Assembly: GCA_030156895.1 (NCBI GenBank)
Contig: JASGLP010000007.1
Span: forward strand, 1-64,000
Length of the DNA stretch: 64,000 nucleotides
Source: Eubacteriaceae bacterium
GTDB taxonomy: Bacteria; Bacillota; Clostridia; Eubacteriales; Eubacteriaceae
Reading direction: 5' to 3'
The notes beneath the pieces are model-generated. The model was not told the DNA's origin. It did not search any database and worked only from the letters and a program-made list of their open reading frames with translations. Below are positions 61,536-64,000 of the stretch, one piece after another; position 1 is the stretch's first letter, and the number at the start of each line of letters is the position of its first letter. The translations under genes and the position numbers were made by a program.

Positions 61536-62432
61536 CTACATGAAGCTCATGATCACGCCCATGATAGCCCCCAGCAATCCTCCGAGCAAAATAATTGCTT
61601 TTAATTCTTTGTCCATGATTTCAAGCAGTAATTTTTCAAATGTTAATACATCAAAAGCATTAATCTGATCTTCAACGAGTTTTCCCAGATCCACCGCTTT
61701 GGTGATTGAATGACTGTGTTTTTCAATCATTTGATGGTAGGCTGCCAGAATTTTCTCTTTCAGATCAGGAAGTCTTTCTTGATGGCTGGCAATCATATCG
61801 CCAATCTTTAATGCCAGAAGTTCATCTGTCTCTTTATGAACAATGGTCTGAATGACTTCTTCACCTCGGTCTGCCACCAGTGAATCGATAATTGACGATA
61901 TTTTATTGCGAATAGAATCAATTAAACTATCAGAAATAAACATTGAGAACATGGAATTGTTGAGATCTGGCAGAATTGATTCCATCGCCAGGCCAGAAAT
62001 CATCGGTCCCAGTTCCATTTTTTTCATTTTAGAATAGGAGTAGTCGACGATTTTTTCTTCAGCGTTTTCAATCACATCAAGTCCTTTGTCATCACCAGTA
62101 AGCGAAAACATGGCTTCTTTAACAGTTAATGACGAATTCTGATACTTATCGATAAAATGGTCAAGTGACAAAAGGATCTTTTCATCCAATTCAGGCGAGC
62201 TGAGTCCTTTTTTTAATGTTTCCTCGTTGAGAATATGTGTTGAGACCACTTGGCCCAATGATCGGGCAATTCTAGCTTTTTCCTTGGGAATTAAACCGGG
62301 AGTGAAAGGGATTTGAAAACCAAAAAGAAAAATAGGATTAATAGGTCGAAATAGCATTCTTATAGCAATGCCGTTGGTAATCAGTCCAATAATACCACCA
62401 ATTACTGGACCAGCAAGCAGTTTTAAATACAT
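61536..62432 (-). CDS. DUF445 family membrane protein (YheB-like)
   Basis: 298 residues. The N-terminal signature GPVIGGIIGLITNGIAIRMLF and FQIPFTPGLIPKEKARIARSLG mark DUF445. A long helical soluble domain follows and the C-terminus is a second hydrophobic helix (LLGGLLGAIMGVIMSF), so both ends may be membrane-embedded. The role is not established. I chose ATG 62432 after AAGGAG on the minus strand; an upstream in-frame extension lacks a site. Confidence 0.9.
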   Translation of the reverse strand: MYLKLLAGPVIGGIIGLITNGIAIRMLFRPINPIFLFGFQIPFTPGLIPKEKARIARSLGQVVSTHILNEETLKKGLSSPELDEKILLSLDHFIDKYQNSSLTVKEAMFSLTGDDKGLDVIENAEEKIVDYSYSKMKKMELGPMISGLAMESILPDLNNSMFSMFISDSLIDSIRNKISSIIDSLVADRGEEVIQTIVHKETDELLALKIGDMIASHQERLPDLKEKILAAYHQMIEKHSHSITKAVDLGKLVEDQINAFDVLTFEKLLLEIMDKELKAIILLGGLLGAIMGVIMSFM

Positions 62433-62516
62433 GGTGTACTCCTTATGCAAGAATTCAATAAAGCTATTGTAAACTTTTTGTAATGGGGTGTCCAGTAGGA
62501 AAAAACTTTTAAAAGA

Positions 62517-62545
62517 TTGTTAATTCCCAATAATCCTGTTACAAT
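62517..62545 (+). promoter_or_regulatory. Promoter for MFS gene
   Basis: TTGTTA (62517-62522), 17-base spacer, TACAAT (62540-62545), then AAGGAGGAAG and the TTG start. Confidence 0.7.
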
Positions 62546-62578
62546 ATAAAAAATCAGGTTGAAAACAAGGAGGAAGAT

Positions 62579-63808
62579 TTGAAAAACGAGGATCAAAAGT
62601 TGAAACAAAGCAAGATTTCAATGTATGTTATTATTTTTATTGCTTATTATTTTGTAAACTTTCATCGTTATGCCGGCAGCATGTCGGCGCCAGTGCTGAT
62701 TGATGAATTGGGTTTTACACCAACCCAAATCGGCTGGTTTGGTGCGATTTTTACTTATTGTTATGCTTTTGCCAACTTGCCGGCAGGTATCTTAATCGAT
62801 AAGTTTGGGAGTCGTAAACTGATTGCAGTTCTTTATATTGGGGCGGCAGTTGGGACACTATTCTTGGCCACAGGTAACAATTATGCGATGATTTTAATTG
62901 GTCGTGCTTTGATTGCGGCAGGAATTGCACCAGTTTATGTTGCGGCCTGTAAAGTAATCGCCGAATGGGAAGTGCCCGAAAGATTTTCAGCTATGAATGG
63001 CTATTTGATGGCTTTTGGTCGAGCGGGCGGAATTGTTGCAGCCACACCATTAGCGCTTTTGATGGCTTCTGTAGGCTGGCGAAATACCTACTACATATTT
63101 GCACTGATTTCACTAGTGATTGGAATTGCCGCCTGGATTTTAATTAGAGACAAAAAAGAAGATAAAATTCAGCAAGGCGCAAATCCCTTTAAAGGATTGG
63201 GCAAACTAGTTGGCCAAAGCCAATACTGGCTCCTGGTTTTGTTTATGATGGCGGCCACGGCCACCGTTCAAAATATTTTTTCTAACTGGGGCGGTGTTTT
63301 TATGATTCAGGGACTTGGCTATGATGCTAATACAACAGCAAATGTGCTGGTATTTTGTGCCATAGCATCAGCAACCGGATCGCTCTTTGCTGGAACGGTG
63401 GTTAAAAAAACATCACCTCGCAAGGCGGTTATGATCGGGGGAACGGTGTTAATGATTGGAACTGCGACGTTGGCTTTCTTTGCACCAGTTTTAAGTCAAA
63501 CAGCGGTGTTTACAGTTTTTATTGTTATGGGATTTGCTGAATTTTACACCATATCTACTGGTTTTTCGCTGTTGCGAACAATATTGCCAGCAAAATTCGT
63601 GGGAACAGCCATGGGCATGGCGAATTTTATGATGTGGGGAGTAGGGGCCAGCATCATTGCCCAGCTTTGGGGTGCTTGGATTCCAGAGGATTATGCGATT
63701 AGTGGTTTTCAGACAGCTTTCACTTTCCATGCTGTAATTCTTCTAGTAGGATTAATTTCGGTTTTCTTTGTTAAGGAAAAAACCATCCCGGCACTGGAAA
63801 ATTTATAG
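62579..63808 (+). CDS. Major facilitator superfamily transporter
   Basis: 409 residues, about 12 membrane helices. The MFS loop 2-3 motif appears as GILIDKFGSRKLIAV near 63 (the usual G-x-x-x-D-R-x-G-R-R). The ANLPAGILIDKFG start and the VPERFSAMNG segment resemble hexuronate/phthalate- and glycerol-3-phosphate-type MFS members, though substrate is unknown. TTG start after AAGGAGG. A separate promoter precedes the next gene. Confidence 0.85.
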   Translation: MKNEDQKLKQSKISMYVIIFIAYYFVNFHRYAGSMSAPVLIDELGFTPTQIGWFGAIFTYCYAFANLPAGILIDKFGSRKLIAVLYIGAAVGTLFLATGNNYAMILIGRALIAAGIAPVYVAACKVIAEWEVPERFSAMNGYLMAFGRAGGIVAATPLALLMASVGWRNTYYIFALISLVIGIAAWILIRDKKEDKIQQGANPFKGLGKLVGQSQYWLLVLFMMAATATVQNIFSNWGGVFMIQGLGYDANTTANVLVFCAIASATGSLFAGTVVKKTSPRKAVMIGGTVLMIGTATLAFFAPVLSQTAVFTVFIVMGFAEFYTISTGFSLLRTILPAKFVGTAMGMANFMMWGVGASIIAQLWGAWIPEDYAISGFQTAFTFHAVILLVGLISVFFVKEKTIPALENL

Positions 63809-63832
63809 AATCTTTAAATCCGTGAGGTCAGC

Positions 63833-63861
63833 TTGACGGTTTGCTTTTGAACGGCTATACT
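63833..63861 (+). promoter_or_regulatory. Promoter for terminal ABC gene
   Basis: TTGACG (63833-63838), 17-base spacer, TATACT (63856-63861), followed by GAGGTAAAA and the ATG at 63884. Confidence 0.8.
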
Positions 63862-63883
63862 GAATTAAAAAGCAGAGGTAAAA

Positions 63884-64000
63884 ATGAGTCATTTTGTTGA
63901 ATTTAAGGACGTTATCAAACAATATCATATGGGTGAAGTGACCATCAATGCCGCCAATGGCATTAGCTTTAATGTCGACAAAGGGGAATTTGCCATCGTA
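63884..64000 (+). CDS. ABC transporter ATP-binding protein, start only (MacB/LolD type)
   Basis: Only 39 residues before the window ends. VEFKDVIKQYHMGEVTINAA and ISFNVDKGEFAIV match the first strand and A-loop region of MacB/LolD-type ABC ATPases, with the Tyr of KQY as the A-loop aromatic. The Walker A motif would come next, outside the window. Start ATG after GAGGTAAAA. Confidence 0.8.
   Translation, partial: MSHFVEFKDVIKQYHMGEVTINAANGISFNVDKGEFAIV

Noticed and set aside
1-64000. tRNA or rRNA genes, insertion sequences, integrases, CRISPR arrays
   Set aside because: I saw no cloverleaf-like or rRNA sequence, no transposase or integrase domain, and no regularly spaced repeats. A by-eye reading could miss a short tRNA; a tRNAscan run would settle that.

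Overview
The window reads as a chromosomal segment of an anaerobic acetogenic Firmicute, most likely Acetobacterium or a close relative in the Eubacteriaceae. The evidence is low-to-mid GC, Shine-Dalgarno-led genes, the Clostridia order ackA-yceD-rpmF-plsX-acpP-rnc-smc-ftsY-ylxM-ffh-rpsP-khpA-rimM-trmD-rplS, a corrinoid/methyl-tetrahydrofolate methyltransferase set of the acetogen type, and glycine decarboxylase plus serine dehydratase genes. The species call is inference. I see no tRNA, rRNA, insertion sequence, prophage or CRISPR array.

Layout. 1-4.9 kb: end of a serine hydroxymethyltransferase-like gene, then gcvPA, gcvPB, sdaAB and sdaAA, a glycine/serine to C1 and pyruvate module closed by a strong terminator. 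4.9-9.5 kb: an MFS transporter, a TetR regulator and a 2-enoate-reductase-like flavoenzyme. 9.6-14.9 kb: two paralogous membrane diguanylate cyclases, a GNAT protein, a DUF364-type protein and a small membrane protein. 15.2-19.5 kb: methyl-THF methyltransferase, a 164-nt structured element, a corrinoid protein, a UroD-family methyltransferase, and a CobW-like GTPase followed in the same frame, after one TAG, by a His-rich protein that looks like its missing second half. 19.6-25 kb: patatin with a MORN protein, two tandem BLIP-like lipoproteins, an ECF sigma factor, a small membrane protein and a bactofilin-like membrane protein. 25-29 kb: a sensor GGDEF-EAL gene interrupted by one in-frame TGA, and a DUF1002 protein. 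29-34.6 kb (minus strand): a soluble double-Cache CheW protein, a carboxylesterase and tmcAL.

34.7-50 kb is the conserved housekeeping block: acetate kinase, lipid precursor and ribosomal protein genes, RNase III, SMC, the SRP pathway, tRNA/rRNA maturation, signal peptidase, RbgA and RNase HII. The yceD promoter carries a striking 15-bp inverted repeat whose arms flank the -10 box. 50-55.7 kb: an ABC-F protein with one degenerate ATP site, then PAS protein, hybrid histidine kinase and receiver genes that look partly decayed by an internal deletion. 55.6-59.8 kb (minus strand): an eight-gene Mrp/Mbh-type cation/proton antiporter module in the order E-F-G-D'-E'-B-C-D, with no hydrogenase genes next to it. 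60-64 kb: two very small proteins, ilvE, a DUF445 membrane protein, an MFS transporter and the start of an ABC ATPase gene.

How the parts fit. The glycine/serine module and the corrinoid methyltransferases both feed methylene- or methyl-THF into one-carbon metabolism. Acetate kinase yields ATP at the end of acetogenesis. The antiporter couples the Na+ and H+ gradients on which such organisms depend. Three diguanylate cyclase-type genes suggest considerable c-di-GMP signalling.
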